64,000 bases of DNA from Candidatus Methanomethylophilaceae archaeon (GCA_017519045.1 JAFWTC010000016.1:1-64000); one strand, 5' to 3'; positions 25,995-34,795 are shown, counted from the stretch's first letter. Notes: generated by a model not told the origin, from the sequence alone. Numbers and translations: made by a program.

Positions 25995-26708
25995 ATGGTC
26001 GAACAGAAGGAGATCATAGGCGACTACTGGTCGCAGAGGTCCGAGGGATTCTCTGAATACGTCATGGAACATTTGGACGAAGACGTCCAAGGGCTATACC
26101 TGAAAACCGTGCTGTCCTATGCCGAAGGGAAGAAGTTGAAGGTCCTGGACGTCGGATGCGGACCTGGTCTCTTCTCCGTCGTCCTCGGGCGCGAGGGGCA
26201 CGACGTCACCGCGATAGACTACTCGGACGGGATGATCGCCAAGGCCAGGCAGAACTGCGCCGAGGCCGGCGTACCCGCCAACATCATGAAGATGGACGCC
26301 CAGAGCCTGGAATTCGAGGACGGGACGTTCGACCTCGTCGTCTCCAGGAAGGTGGTGTGGAATCTTCCCGATCCTGTCCGCGCATACAAGGAATGGCTCA
26401 GGGTGCTCAAGTCCGGAGGCAGGATGATCCTGTTCGACGGCAACTACTTCCTCGGCATGCACGACGAGGATTACAAGCGCAGCGTCCCCTTCGCAAACGG
26501 GGAGGACAACGGGACCTACCAAGGCGCCGACCCCTCCATCCTCCTGGGATTCGCCAAGGACCTGCCGCTGAGCAAAGCCAGGAGGCCGCAGTGGGACGTC
26601 GGCGCGCTGACGGAGCTGGGGGTCGACCGCGTGGAGGTCCTCATCGACTCGAGGCGCGAGGAGAGCGGCCTTCCGGACACGTTCGTCATCACCGCCTGCA
26701 AGGACCGA
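25995..26708 (+). CDS. SAM-dependent methyltransferase (class I)
   Basis: 237 aa. Motif I VLDVGCGPGLFS, the acidic strand-2 end VTAIDYSDGM, and MDAQSLEFEDGTFDLVVSRKVVWNL are the SAM-binding elements. First gene of an operon with a FecCD permease, ATPase and MATE pump. It ends at FVITACKD, followed by CGA (26706-26708); the paralogue at 30467 aligns throughout and ends FILTVSKQL then TGA. If CGA were Arg, this frame would run out of phase through almost the whole permease gene to 27875. It may modify a chelator or corrinoid taken up or exported by its neighbours. Confidence 0.88.
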
Positions 26709-26709
26709 G

Positions 26710-27855
26710 GTGGACGCCGTGCTCGAAGAAAACCAATCCACGTCCGGGACCAGCCCCCTCGTGGCAGGCCAGGTGTCGGAATGGCTCAAGCCCGTCGACA
26801 AGAAAGAGTTCGACGAGTCCATGAGCGGGTTCCGCAGGTTCGTGATCAGAAAATACGCGTTCATCGGCTTCTGCATCCTCGCATGCTTCGTGGCCGCCGG
26901 CCTGTCAATCGGATTCGGGACGTACTCCATCTCCTTCTGGGACACCTACGTGACGATATGGAACCACATCACCGGGAACATCCAGGACGTCATCGAGGAC
27001 ATAGTCGTGGTCCGCGACCGTCTCCCCAGGGTATGCTTGGCCGTGCTCGCCGGAGCGGGCCTGGCCGTCGCCGGAGCCGGGATGCAGAGCATCCTGAAGA
27101 ACCCCCTAGCCGAGCCTTACACCACCGGCGTGTCCTCCGGAGCCATTTTCGGGGCCTCGCTCTCGATAGTGTTCGGGTTCAGCCTCTTCGGGGGCGACTA
27201 CGCCCTCATCGGCAACGCGTTCGTGTTCTCCCTCATCCCCGTGGCGTTCATCCTGATGATCAGCAAGATGAAGAACGCCTCTCCGACGACCATGATCATG
27301 GGCGGGATCGCGGTCATGTACATCTTCAACGCCATGACGACCGTCATCAGGCTCTGGTCGGACCCGGACAGCCTATCCGCCCTGTACGCCTGGGAGGTCG
27401 GGACCCTGGGCTATGCCAAGTGGGACAACCTGGTCCTGATGCTCCCAATCACCGTGTTCGGGATCCTGGCGATCTGGGCCCTGTCCAGGCAGCTGAACGT
27501 CCTCTCCACCGGGGACGAGAACTCCCGCACCCTCGGAGTAGACGCCGAACGCCTCAGGATAATAGTCCTGGTGGTCGTGGCGTTCATGACCGCGGCCATC
27601 GTGAGCTACGTCGGACTGATCGGATTCGTGGGGCTGGTGGCTCCGCACGTGGTCCGCATGGTGATCGGCGCGGACAACAGGTTCCTGATACCCGCCAGCA
27701 TCGCCTTCGGAGCCGCAGTGCTCCTGCTGGCCGACCTAATCGGAAAGACGATAATCGCTCCCGCCACCATCCAGGTGGGAGTCATAATGGCGTTCCTCGG
27801 AGGACCCATGTTCATATGGCTCCTGGTGAGGAAGAACACCAAGGTATGGGGATGA
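26710..27855 (+). CDS. FecCD/BtuC-type ABC importer permease
   Basis: 381 aa. It starts with GTG one base after the CGA ending the methyltransferase, with GAGG overlapping the start region. An N-terminal hydrophilic stretch of about 55 residues, then ten helices with KNPLAEPYTTGVSSGA and VGLIGFVGLVAPHVV. There is no binding protein in this operon; it may share one with the divergent operon. Confidence 0.9.
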   Translation: MDAVLEENQSTSGTSPLVAGQVSEWLKPVDKKEFDESMSGFRRFVIRKYAFIGFCILACFVAAGLSIGFGTYSISFWDTYVTIWNHITGNIQDVIEDIVVVRDRLPRVCLAVLAGAGLAVAGAGMQSILKNPLAEPYTTGVSSGAIFGASLSIVFGFSLFGGDYALIGNAFVFSLIPVAFILMISKMKNASPTTMIMGGIAVMYIFNAMTTVIRLWSDPDSLSALYAWEVGTLGYAKWDNLVLMLPITVFGILAIWALSRQLNVLSTGDENSRTLGVDAERLRIIVLVVVAFMTAAIVSYVGLIGFVGLVAPHVVRMVIGADNRFLIPASIAFGAAVLLLADLIGKTIIAPATIQVGVIMAFLGGPMFIWLLVRKNTKVWG

Positions 27856-27859
27856 TCGC

Positions 27860-28642
27860 ATGGAACTGGTCGTGAAGGATCTGGACTTCGGGTTCGGAGA
27901 CGGCAGGAACGTGCTCCAATCCATAAGCCTGAGCATAGACAAGCCGGGGCTGTACTGCATAATCGGCCCCAACGGGGTGGGTAAGTCGACCCTGGTTCGC
28001 TGCATCAACAAGATCTACAAGGTCCCGGACGGGAAGGTGTTCGTGAACGGGAAAGACATCAACGAGATCTCCATCAAGGAGAACGCCGGGAACATGGCCT
28101 ACGTCCCGGTGGGAGGCGATGACCTGTTCGCCCTCACCGTCGTGGACACCATCCTCATAGGAAGGCACAACCAGAGCGGGTGGAAGACCAGCGAGGAGGA
28201 CCTGGAGACCGTCTACAAGTCCATGAAGCTCATGGGCATCGAGGAGCTCGGCATGAAGCACTACAACGAGCTGTCGGCCGGCCAGCACCAGAAGGTCGCC
28301 ATCGCCCGCGGGCTGGTACAAGGGACGGACTTCATAATCCTGGACGAGCCTACCGCCAACCTCGACGTCCGCTACCAGATATACGTCACCGAGCTCCTCA
28401 AGGAGCTGGCCGTGCGCTCGGGGATGACCGTGCTGATGATCAGCCACGACCTCAACATCACCGCACGCTACGCCGACGAGGTCATCGTCATGGCCCGCCC
28501 TGGGGTGATCCACTCCATGGGCAAGCCGGAGGACGTGATAACCGAGGACATGATCCGCGAGGTGTACGGGGTCGACTGCGACGTCATAGACGCCAAGGGG
28601 AAGCCGCACATCATACTGGGGCCGGCGCTGAGGATCGATTGA
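27860..28642 (+). CDS. FecE/BtuD-type ABC importer ATPase
   Basis: 260 aa. Walker A GPNGVGKST, signature LSAGQHQKVAIARG, Walker B FIILDEPTANLD, H-loop SHD. Third gene of the 25995-30009 operon and a close relative of the ATPase at 21093. Confidence 0.93.
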   Translation: MELVVKDLDFGFGDGRNVLQSISLSIDKPGLYCIIGPNGVGKSTLVRCINKIYKVPDGKVFVNGKDINEISIKENAGNMAYVPVGGDDLFALTVVDTILIGRHNQSGWKTSEEDLETVYKSMKLMGIEELGMKHYNELSAGQHQKVAIARGLVQGTDFIILDEPTANLDVRYQIYVTELLKELAVRSGMTVLMISHDLNITARYADEVIVMARPGVIHSMGKPEDVITEDMIREVYGVDCDVIDAKGKPHIILGPALRID

Positions 28643-28644
28643 AC

Positions 28645-30009
28645 ATGGCGAAGGGGAGCGAGAGGGACCTGGCCACGATGCTGGGTGACCCGAAGAAGGC
28701 CATAGCGGCCATGACGGTGCCGATGCTGGTATCGTACGTCGTCATGGAGGTCAACCTGTTCGTGGACACGTTCTGGACCTCCGGACTCGGTCCTGAAGCC
28801 TCCTCCGCCATCTCCACGGTCGCCCCCCTCTACGCCATCTTCGGCGCCTTCGGAGTGGGATTGGGGGTGGCGGCGTCCGCAACGATATCCTTCCGCCTGG
28901 GAAAAGGCGATAAGGAGGACGCGTCCGCACTGGCGGGCAACACCATGGCCCTGGGCGTCCTGGTTTCCGTCGCGGTGTCCGCCGCCGTGTTCCTGCTGAT
29001 GGGCCCGCTGATGGACTTCATGGGCGCCGACGACATCGCGGACCTGGGACGCGAATACATAATGCCCTTCGTCCTCACCTCGTGGGCGCTCATCCTCCAC
29101 AGCATAGTCGCCGGGATACTCCGCGCGGAAGGGGGAGGCAGAAGGTCGATGGCGGTCCTGGTCACCTCCGCCGTCGTGAACATGGCTCTGGATCCGATCC
29201 TGATCTACGTCCTTGGCTTCGGGCTCACCGGCGCCGCGGCGGCCACCTCGTTCTCCGCCATGGCCGCGACCGCGGTCGGGCTGTCATGGTACAGGAGCGG
29301 GAAGATGAACCTCCGCCTGACGAGGAAGTGCTTCATCCTCACCAAGGAAGGGATCATGGACATAGTCGGCGTGTTCGTCCCCCGCACCACGGAATCCCTG
29401 ATCAACAACGTGATAATCATAGTCCAGAGGGTGTTCGTCATCGCATGCGCCGGAACCATAGGGGTGATGTACTTCAACATGCCCTGGAGGTTCGTGATGC
29501 TGGGATGCATCCCCGCCCAAGCCATAGGAGCGTCCATGATACCGGTTTGCTCCTCCGCCTTGGGCCAGGGGAGACCGGACAAGATGACCGAGGGGGTCAG
29601 ATACTCCGTCAAGCTGACGCTGCTGGTGTCCGCCGCGCTGTCTGTGATCATCATCGTGTTCGCGGACCAGATGGTGTCCGCGTTCACTTACAGCGAATCC
29701 ATGGCGGAGCACAAGGAGACCCTCGCCTGGGTCCTGCGCCTGTACGGGTTCGCGCTGGTGCCGTTCGCCCTCACATCTCTGGGGTCCTCGGTGCTGCAGG
29801 CCCTGAGGCGCTCCAAGATGGCCACCGGCGTGACCTTTGTCTGGGCGTTCGTCAAGCTCGCGGCGGTCTACGTAGCCAGCCTGTACTCGTTCGAGGCGGT
29901 GATCTACGCCCTGGTCCTGTGCCACTACGTCATTCTGTCGATGATGGCCGCCGTCGTGTACCGGGAAATCAAGATGAAAAAGAACTCTGCATCCTCGACG
30001 TCAATTTAA
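28645..30009 (+). CDS. MATE family efflux protein
   Basis: 454 aa, about twelve membrane helices; the N-terminus (LGDPKKAIAAMTVPMLVSYV, NLFVDTFWTSGLG) resembles the MATE pump at 3104. Fourth gene of the operon, starting 2 bases after the ATPase stop. A MATE pump in an uptake operon could export a chelator or expel a modified ligand; this is inference. Ends in TAA. Confidence 0.9.
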   Translation: MAKGSERDLATMLGDPKKAIAAMTVPMLVSYVVMEVNLFVDTFWTSGLGPEASSAISTVAPLYAIFGAFGVGLGVAASATISFRLGKGDKEDASALAGNTMALGVLVSVAVSAAVFLLMGPLMDFMGADDIADLGREYIMPFVLTSWALILHSIVAGILRAEGGGRRSMAVLVTSAVVNMALDPILIYVLGFGLTGAAAATSFSAMAATAVGLSWYRSGKMNLRLTRKCFILTKEGIMDIVGVFVPRTTESLINNVIIIVQRVFVIACAGTIGVMYFNMPWRFVMLGCIPAQAIGASMIPVCSSALGQGRPDKMTEGVRYSVKLTLLVSAALSVIIIVFADQMVSAFTYSESMAEHKETLAWVLRLYGFALVPFALTSLGSSVLQALRRSKMATGVTFVWAFVKLAAVYVASLYSFEAVIYALVLCHYVILSMMAAVVYREIKMKKNSASSTSI

Positions 30010-30013
30010 ATAC
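30004..30013 (+). promoter_or_regulatory. TATA box of the MarR-type gene
   Basis: ATTTAAATAC centred about 27 bases before the ATG at 30035; overlaps the end of the MATE gene. Confidence 0.55.
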
Positions 30014-30034
30014 CAAGCAACAGATGGTTGAAAA

Positions 30035-30463
30035 ATGCCCGAGATGAATGACGACCTTTTCATTTTCCATGCCAAGACGAGGTCATACATCATCCCACGC
30101 CTGTCCAAAGCGCTCGAAGGAAGGCCCATCATGGCGTCCGAGGTCTCCGCGATGATCATCGTGAACGACTTTCCCGGATGCAACATCAAGGACATATGCC
30201 TGAGGATCGCGGCGGACAAGGGCGCCATGACGAACCGCATCAAACGTCTAATTGAGATAGGGATGATGGAGAACAGGTCCGAAGGAAGGGCGTACAGCCT
30301 CTATCTGACTGAAGCGGGGCAAATCGAGCACGATTACGCCCGCAAGGAGCTGAAGAAGCTCAACGACGCCTTGCTGATAAACCTCACCGACCGCCAGAGG
30401 GAGACCCTGGCCAAGCTGATGGCTAAGATCTCCGACGTGGCGGACCTCGGGTACAGATACTGA
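30035..30463 (+). CDS. MarR-family transcriptional regulator
   Basis: 142 aa winged-helix protein. Helix-turn-helix about residues 47-68 (CNIKDICLRIAADKGAMTNR), wing RSEGRAYSLYLTEAG, and helices at both ends for dimerisation (TDRQRETLAKLMAKISDVA). It has its own leaderless promoter between two loci carrying the ACTTGA-N4-TCAAGT palindrome, so it is the best local candidate for binding it. The signal is unknown. Confidence 0.85.
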   Translation: MPEMNDDLFIFHAKTRSYIIPRLSKALEGRPIMASEVSAMIIVNDFPGCNIKDICLRIAADKGAMTNRIKRLIEIGMMENRSEGRAYSLYLTEAGQIEHDYARKELKKLNDALLINLTDRQRETLAKLMAKISDVADLGYRY

Positions 30464-30466
30464 TTC

Positions 30467-31255
30467 TCACAGTTGCTTCGAGACCGTGAGGATGAAGGTG
30501 TTAGGCAGGCTCACAGTCTCTCCGTCGCGCTCGGTCTCGAAGAAAGTGTCGATATCCACACGCACGCTCTTGGCTCCCAACTCGGTCAGAACGCCCACGT
30601 CCCATTGAGGACGCCTCTCCCTGCTCAGGGGAAGCCCCTCGGCTATGCTGTTGAGGACCGCCGGATCCCCGCCCTGGTTGTAAGCGGTGCCGACCTCGGC
30701 CTCCTTCCTCATCTTCTCGAACTCGGCCTTGCGCTCTGAGAACTGCTTCTCCGCGTTGGCCTTGTACTCGTCGTCGTACATCCTCAGGAAGTAGTTGCCG
30801 TCGAACAGGATCATCTTCCCGTCGTCCTTGAGGACCCTCAGCCACTCCTTGTACGCACGAACGGGATCGGGAAGATTCCACACGACCTTCCTGGAAACGA
30901 TAAGGTCGAAGGTACCGTCCTCGAACTCCAGGTTCTGGGCGTCCATCTTGATTATGTTCGCGGGTACGCCGGCCTCGGCGCAGTTCTGCCTGGCCTTGGC
31001 GATCATCCCGTCCGAGTAGTCTATCGCGGTGACGTCGTGCCCGTCCTTTCCGAGCACCATCGAGAACATCCCAGGGCCGCATCCGATGTCGAGGACCTTC
31101 ATCTTGCGGATCCTGCTGAACTCCCTTATCCTTGAGAAATAAAGCTTGTTCTCGTCTCCGTCCAGATGCTCCAGCATGTATGCGGAGAAACCCTCCGACC
31201 TGGTGGTCCAGTAGTCCCCGACTGCTTCGAGACCCTTGTCCTTCTGCCCGTCCAT
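30467..31255 (-). CDS. SAM-dependent methyltransferase (class I), paralogue of the 26-kb enzyme
   Basis: 262 aa. Motif I VLDIGCGPGMFS, then VTAIDYSDGMIAKARQNCAE, a stretch identical in the paralogue at 25995. An insertion of about 25 residues (KQFSERKAEFEKMRKEAE region) distinguishes it. It ends SKQL with TGA and so marks where the paralogue should end. Single gene under a palindromic operator that touches its ATG; convergent with marR. Confidence 0.9.
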   Translation of the reverse strand: MDGQKDKGLEAVGDYWTTRSEGFSAYMLEHLDGDENKLYFSRIREFSRIRKMKVLDIGCGPGMFSMVLGKDGHDVTAIDYSDGMIAKARQNCAEAGVPANIIKMDAQNLEFEDGTFDLIVSRKVVWNLPDPVRAYKEWLRVLKDDGKMILFDGNYFLRMYDDEYKANAEKQFSERKAEFEKMRKEAEVGTAYNQGGDPAVLNSIAEGLPLSRERRPQWDVGVLTELGAKSVRVDIDTFFETERDGETVSLPNTFILTVSKQL

Positions 31256-31271
31256 ACTTGATTATTCAAGT
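31256..31271. promoter_or_regulatory. Operator palindrome ACTTGATTATTCAAGT
   Basis: Arms ACTTGA/TCAAGT with four spacer bases, directly abutting the ATG at 31255 and downstream of the TATA box, as at 25958. Binding would cover the transcription start. Confidence 0.6.
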
Positions 31272-31276
31272 AATAA

Positions 31277-31286
31277 TATTTAATAG
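31277..31286 (-). promoter_or_regulatory. TATA box of the second methyltransferase
   Basis: TATTAAATAT on the minus strand, centred about 27 bases before the ATG at 31255. Confidence 0.55.
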
Positions 31287-31347
31287 ATTTTTATGGTGGA
31301 TACACAAGATGGCTCATATGTCCATGTTATGCCGAGAGAGAAAGTAG

Positions 31348-31357
31348 AACTATAGTC
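31348..31357. repeat. Near copy of the GACTATAGTC palindrome
   Basis: AACTATAGTC: nine of ten bases, in the gap between the methyltransferase promoter and the PAP2 gene end. Confidence 0.35.
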
Positions 31358-31375
31358 TTCCTTCAATTCAGGTCT

Positions 31376-31906
31376 TCAACCCTCTTCTGCGCCTTCCCTG
31401 AAATACGGGACGCGGCTTCTCAACAGGATAACGCACGCGATTGCGACGACGATCCCTATCAAAGCGCCGGCGACCACGTCAGTCGGCCAGTGCAGGGCCA
31501 GATAGATTCTGGAAATCCCTATCATGGTCGCCAGGACGAACGCCGGTATGCACCACCTTCCATAGTACATGGCTATGACCGTGGCCGAGGCGAAAGAATA
31601 GGCCGTATGCCCGGACGGGAAAGAATACGAGAGCGAATCAACTATTATCGGCGTCAGGCCCTCGGCTATGTACGGCCTCTCCCTGTGGACGAGGGTCTTG
31701 ATAACAAGATCCACTGCCACATACGACGCCAACAAGGAAATCAAAATGGCGATCCCGGGCCGGCGATGATCCTTGGAAAGAATCATCAGGACGGCCAGCA
31801 GGATCCAGAGCGCCGCATGGTAGGCCAACAACGACAGGGCTACCATCACGGAGTCCAGCGACGGCGACGCGCCCTGCATCCACAATATAAGGTCCAGCTC
31901 AGACAT
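31376..31906 (-). CDS. PAP2-family membrane phosphatase
   Basis: 176 aa with five or six membrane helices. The three phosphatase motifs are KTLVHRERP (K-x6-RP), FPSGHT (PSGH) and SRIYLALHWPTD (SR-x5-H-x3-D). Likely a lipid phosphate or isoprenyl pyrophosphate phosphatase acting outside the membrane. It starts one base after the HAD gene stop (TGAGATG), so the two are co-transcribed. Confidence 0.9.
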   Translation of the reverse strand: MSELDLILWMQGASPSLDSVMVALSLLAYHAALWILLAVLMILSKDHRRPGIAILISLLASYVAVDLVIKTLVHRERPYIAEGLTPIIVDSLSYSFPSGHTAYSFASATVIAMYYGRWCIPAFVLATMIGISRIYLALHWPTDVVAGALIGIVVAIACVILLRSRVPYFREGAEEG

Positions 31907-31907
31907 C

Positions 31908-32921
31908 TCATATCTTGCGGCCCGAGTCGAAGAGCTCCCCGATGTCCTTGTACCTGGGCCTGACGCATCCGTCGTAGATGCGCTCAAAGTCGTCTTTCAT
32001 CGAGATAATGGTCCAGCCCTCCTCCTCGGCGTGGGCGCGGACTGAAGCGGTGCGCTCGACGCTGCCGTAGTCCCTCTCCGAGTCGTCGGCGATGAGCATG
32101 AAGCACTTCCCCTTGTGGGCGGGGTTGCTTGACACGTAGGAGAGCATGCTGTAGTCCCCGGACCCGTTCCCGAACGCTATTACGGGACGCTTGCCCAGAC
32201 CGTGGGCCAGCTTGGTGACCTTATTCATCCCGGAAGCCACAGTCACGATCTCTCCGGTGTAGATCAGCCTGTCATACGGCCTCATGACGTAGTTGACGGC
32301 GTCTATGTCCCCCCTTCCGGACGCGGTCAGGGAGTACTCGGTGGCGATGACGCGGTACGGCGGGATCCCGGTCCCGGCGAGCGTTGTCCTGACGCTGAGG
32401 GCTTCGGTGGCCGAGCACACGAACACCTCGAACCCGCTCTCGTCCAGATACCTCACGAGCTGCATCATGGGCTCGTAGAACAGGTTCCTGCGAGAGGCGC
32501 CTTCATAGGTGCAGGAAGGCTCCGAGATGAAATCGGACACGTACTTCCTGTACTCGTCGACGGACATGCCCTTGAACGCCCTGGCGTTGCACCTGTTCTT
32601 CCTCTGGGTGAAGCCGGGCCCCTTGACTCCGGTGCGGATGACCTTGATCATCTCCTCGGCCAGGTCCCTCTGCTCGTCGTCCGGCACGTACCCGGGATCG
32701 AACAGGACGCGGCGGAGGTACATGGCCCACTCTATGTCGCCGGGATTGTTCTCGGAGAGTATGGTGCCGTCCATGTCGAACACGGCTATCCTGTCCTCCG
32801 GGGGGATGAATCCGGGGTCCAAAGGATCCAATGCGGACTCCACGAACCTCCTTAGCTCCTCGACCGGCCTGGCGCCGTCCCTCCACGCGCTAAAGCGCCC
32901 GTCGTCTTCCTTCTGGAACAC
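31908..32921 (-). CDS. HAD-superfamily phosphatase
   Basis: 337 aa. Motif I FDMDGTI (nucleophile Asp) lies near residue 50, motif II FVCSATE near 182, and FGNGSGDYSML supplies motif IV, with the large cap inserted between as in PSP-like enzymes. I start it at GTG 32921 because a TATA box (TACGTTTTATCC, 32944-32955 minus strand) sits 27 bases upstream and two CGA codons (32955-32957, 32961-32963) separate it from the acetyltransferase-like frame upstream. Read through CGA, it would be one 454-residue fusion. Confidence 0.75.
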   Translation of the reverse strand: MFQKEDDGRFSAWRDGARPVEELRRFVESALDPLDPGFIPPEDRIAVFDMDGTILSENNPGDIEWAMYLRRVLFDPGYVPDDEQRDLAEEMIKVIRTGVKGPGFTQRKNRCNARAFKGMSVDEYRKYVSDFISEPSCTYEGASRRNLFYEPMMQLVRYLDESGFEVFVCSATEALSVRTTLAGTGIPPYRVIATEYSLTASGRGDIDAVNYVMRPYDRLIYTGEIVTVASGMNKVTKLAHGLGKRPVIAFGNGSGDYSMLSYVSSNPAHKGKCFMLIADDSERDYGSVERTASVRAHAEEEGWTIISMKDDFERIYDGCVRPRYKDIGELFDSGRKI

Positions 32922-32943
32922 CGGACGGTCAATCCCGAGCAAG

Positions 32944-32955
32944 GATAAAACGTAT
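32944..32955 (-). promoter_or_regulatory. TATA box of the HAD gene
   Basis: ACGTTTTATCC on the minus strand between the two CGA codons and the GTG start at 32921; leaderless spacing. Confidence 0.5.
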
Positions 32956-32960
32956 CGGTC

Positions 32961-33272
32961 TCGGAACTTCATGGAGAGGCAGGCGGTGCCCTCCCTCTGG
33001 CAGCAGGGGCATCCTCCGGACGCCGAGAATCCCAGGCGGCGGCACGCCCTCCCTACGGTTCCGTCAGGGTCGACGGCATGCACGGACACCTCTCCCGCGC
33101 CCTCGTACGCCGCCGAGGCCATCACGGACCTCACCAGGCGCTCGGCCGTTTCCTCGTCGTCGGCGCGGAGCACGTCTATCCTGAAGCCGTCGGAATAACG
33201 CAGGAACCCGGTCTCCCTGCCGCCCTCCTCGGCCCTGACCGTCCTTTCCGAACCGCCTGACACGACCGCCAT
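32961..33272 (-). CDS. Small GNAT-like protein (C-terminal acetyltransferase half?)
   Basis: 103 aa. The stretch ETAERLVRSVMASAAYEGAG followed by VGRACRRLGFSASGG resembles the last helix-strand unit of GNAT acetyltransferases; a CPCC-x5-ACL cluster follows. It ends ...LSMKF then CGA-GAC-CGA. A TATA-like CGTCATAAGG sits about 25 bases before the ATG. It is short for a full GNAT enzyme and may be a fragment or half-domain. The similarity is by eye. Confidence 0.5.
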
Positions 33273-33309
33273 GACGATTCATCGCGATCCGCCTTATGAC
33301 GTTTCGCAT

Positions 33310-34479
33310 TCAATCGGACGGGAGCAATTCAGGAGGAACGTATTCGACAGGGCTGAAGATCAGCTTCTTTATCTCCAGGCTGCAGCCGTTCCAATCGCCG
33401 ATCTTGACCAATGCTATGACTCTCTGGACATCCTCGTCCTCATCGTCCGAGACGTCCGAAAGGAGCTCCAGCGCCTTCTCCTTGGAAGCCTCCACTGCCA
33501 GCCCGTCGATGTACATCGATGCCAGAAAGACCTTGGATAAGGAAGAGCCCATGTCGGAGGCCTTCTCGAACAGCCTGCGCGCCTCTTCGTACGACTGTCC
33601 GGAGCCTTCCATGTATGCCATGCAGCCAAGGTTGGCGACGGCGCTGTGATCGCCCTTCGATGCGAGGATCCCGTACCACTTCTTGGCTTCCTTCAGGTCT
33701 TTCTCGACCCCGACGCCGTAGCCGTAGATGTGACCCAGCGCGGCCTGAGCCAGGTAGTCGCCTTGCTCGGCGGCCAGCTTGTACCATTTCACCGCCTCCT
33801 CGCCGGACTGCTCCACGACGTCGCCTTGCTCGTACAAGGAGCCTAGACTGAGCTGCGAGTCCAGGTCGCCTTGCTCGGCGGCCAGCTTGTACCATCTCAC
33901 GGCCTCCTCGCCGGACTGCTCCACGCCCCATCCTTCCTCGTACGCCCACCCTAGCTTGAACTGGGCGCTCGGATCGCCTTGCTCGGCGGCCTTCCTGAAC
34001 CATTCTACCGCCTCTTCATCGGACTGCTCCACGCCCCTGCCATCGGAATAGAAGGATCCGAGAATGAACTGGGCGTCGGCGTCCCCCTGGTCGGCGGCCT
34101 TCCTGAACCATTTCGCCGCCTCCTCGTCGGACTGCTCCACGCCGTTTCCGTGCAGGTACATGAATCCCATCTTGTGCTGGGCGCCGATGCTTCCCTGCTC
34201 GGCAGCCCTCCTGTACCATTTCGCCGCCTCCTCGTCGGACTGCTCCACGCCGAGACCGATCTCATACATCCTGCCGACGTCGTATTGCCCGCAGGGGCCC
34301 CCGTTCGCCTCGACCTCCTTCCTATAGAGGTCCAAGGCCGCCATGCATGGACGCTTCCCTCCGTCCTCGGAATCGGCGTTCAGGCATCCTCTCTCCGCCT
34401 ATCTTATCAGCGCCTCCACGTCGTCGCTGGACATCGCCGCGACAGCCCTTCCGCCTCTGCCCGAAGACTTCTCGTCCAT
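33310..34479 (-). CDS. Sel1-repeat protein with an in-frame TAG (probable pyrrolysine)
   Basis: 389 codons, about eight Sel1 repeats of 36 residues (A-E-Q-G-D/S-x2-A-Q pattern, with GVEQSDEEAAKW units). Start ATG 34479 has a TATA box at leaderless spacing (34501-34507). Codon 27 is TAG (34399-34401), after which the same frame continues smoothly into the repeats. An initiation after TAG (ATG 34344) would have no promoter. TAG therefore appears to be read as an amino acid. Sel1 proteins are scaffolds for protein-protein contacts; partners unknown. Ends in TGA. Confidence 0.8.
34399..34401 (-). other. In-frame TAG, codon 27 of the Sel1 gene
   Basis: TAG on the minus strand between promoter-defined start (34479) and the repeats, flanked by in-frame coding ...EALIR and AERG.... 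Confidence 0.75.
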
Positions 34480-34500
34480 GAATACGGCATCTACCAACGG

Positions 34501-34507
34501 ATATTAG
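34501..34507 (-). promoter_or_regulatory. TATA box of the Sel1 gene at 34.5 kb
   Basis: CTAATAT on the minus strand, centred 25 bases before ATG 34479. It places the transcription start upstream of the in-frame TAG. Confidence 0.55.
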
Positions 34508-34532
34508 GTCTATTCAGCGCGATATGCGGTCC

Positions 34533-34544
34533 GCCGGCTATCCG
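34533..34544 (+). promoter_or_regulatory. TATA box of the small winged-helix gene
   Basis: GATTATATAATC, itself palindromic; transcription should start near 34565, leaving a leader of about 45 bases. Confidence 0.5.
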
Positions 34545-34610
34545 ATTATATAATCAGCAGACGATTCCACAGCGCTTAGGAGTCTTCTCCGACAGCTGCG
34601 AGGCAATCAA

Positions 34611-34793
34611 ATGGGAGACAAGGAAGTTATTCTGGAGGCGATGAGGAAGGCCGGAGAGCCCCTCAACGCGGGAAAGGTCGCGGAGCTCACCGGGCTCGAC
34701 CGCAAGGCGGTGGACAAGGCGTTCGCCGAGATGAAGAAGGACGGCACCATCGTGTCGCCGGTCAGATGCAAATGGGAGCCGGCGAGCAAATGA
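34611..34793 (+). CDS. Small winged-helix DNA-binding protein
   Basis: 60 aa single helix-turn-helix domain: ILEAMRKAGEPLNAGKVAEL, then TGLDRKAVDKAFAEMKKDG (recognition helix) and a short wing TIVSPVRCKW. Convergent with the DRG GTPase, whose reading frame would overlap it if CGA were not a stop there. Probably a regulator or chromatin-associated factor; target unknown. Confidence 0.75.
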   Translation: MGDKEVILEAMRKAGEPLNAGKVAELTGLDRKAVDKAFAEMKKDGTIVSPVRCKWEPASK

Positions 34794-34795
34794 GA

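Noticed and set aside
26709-27875. Methyltransferase fused to a long Arg/Pro-rich domain
   Set aside because: It is the wrong phase of the permease gene; the paralogue shows the true end.
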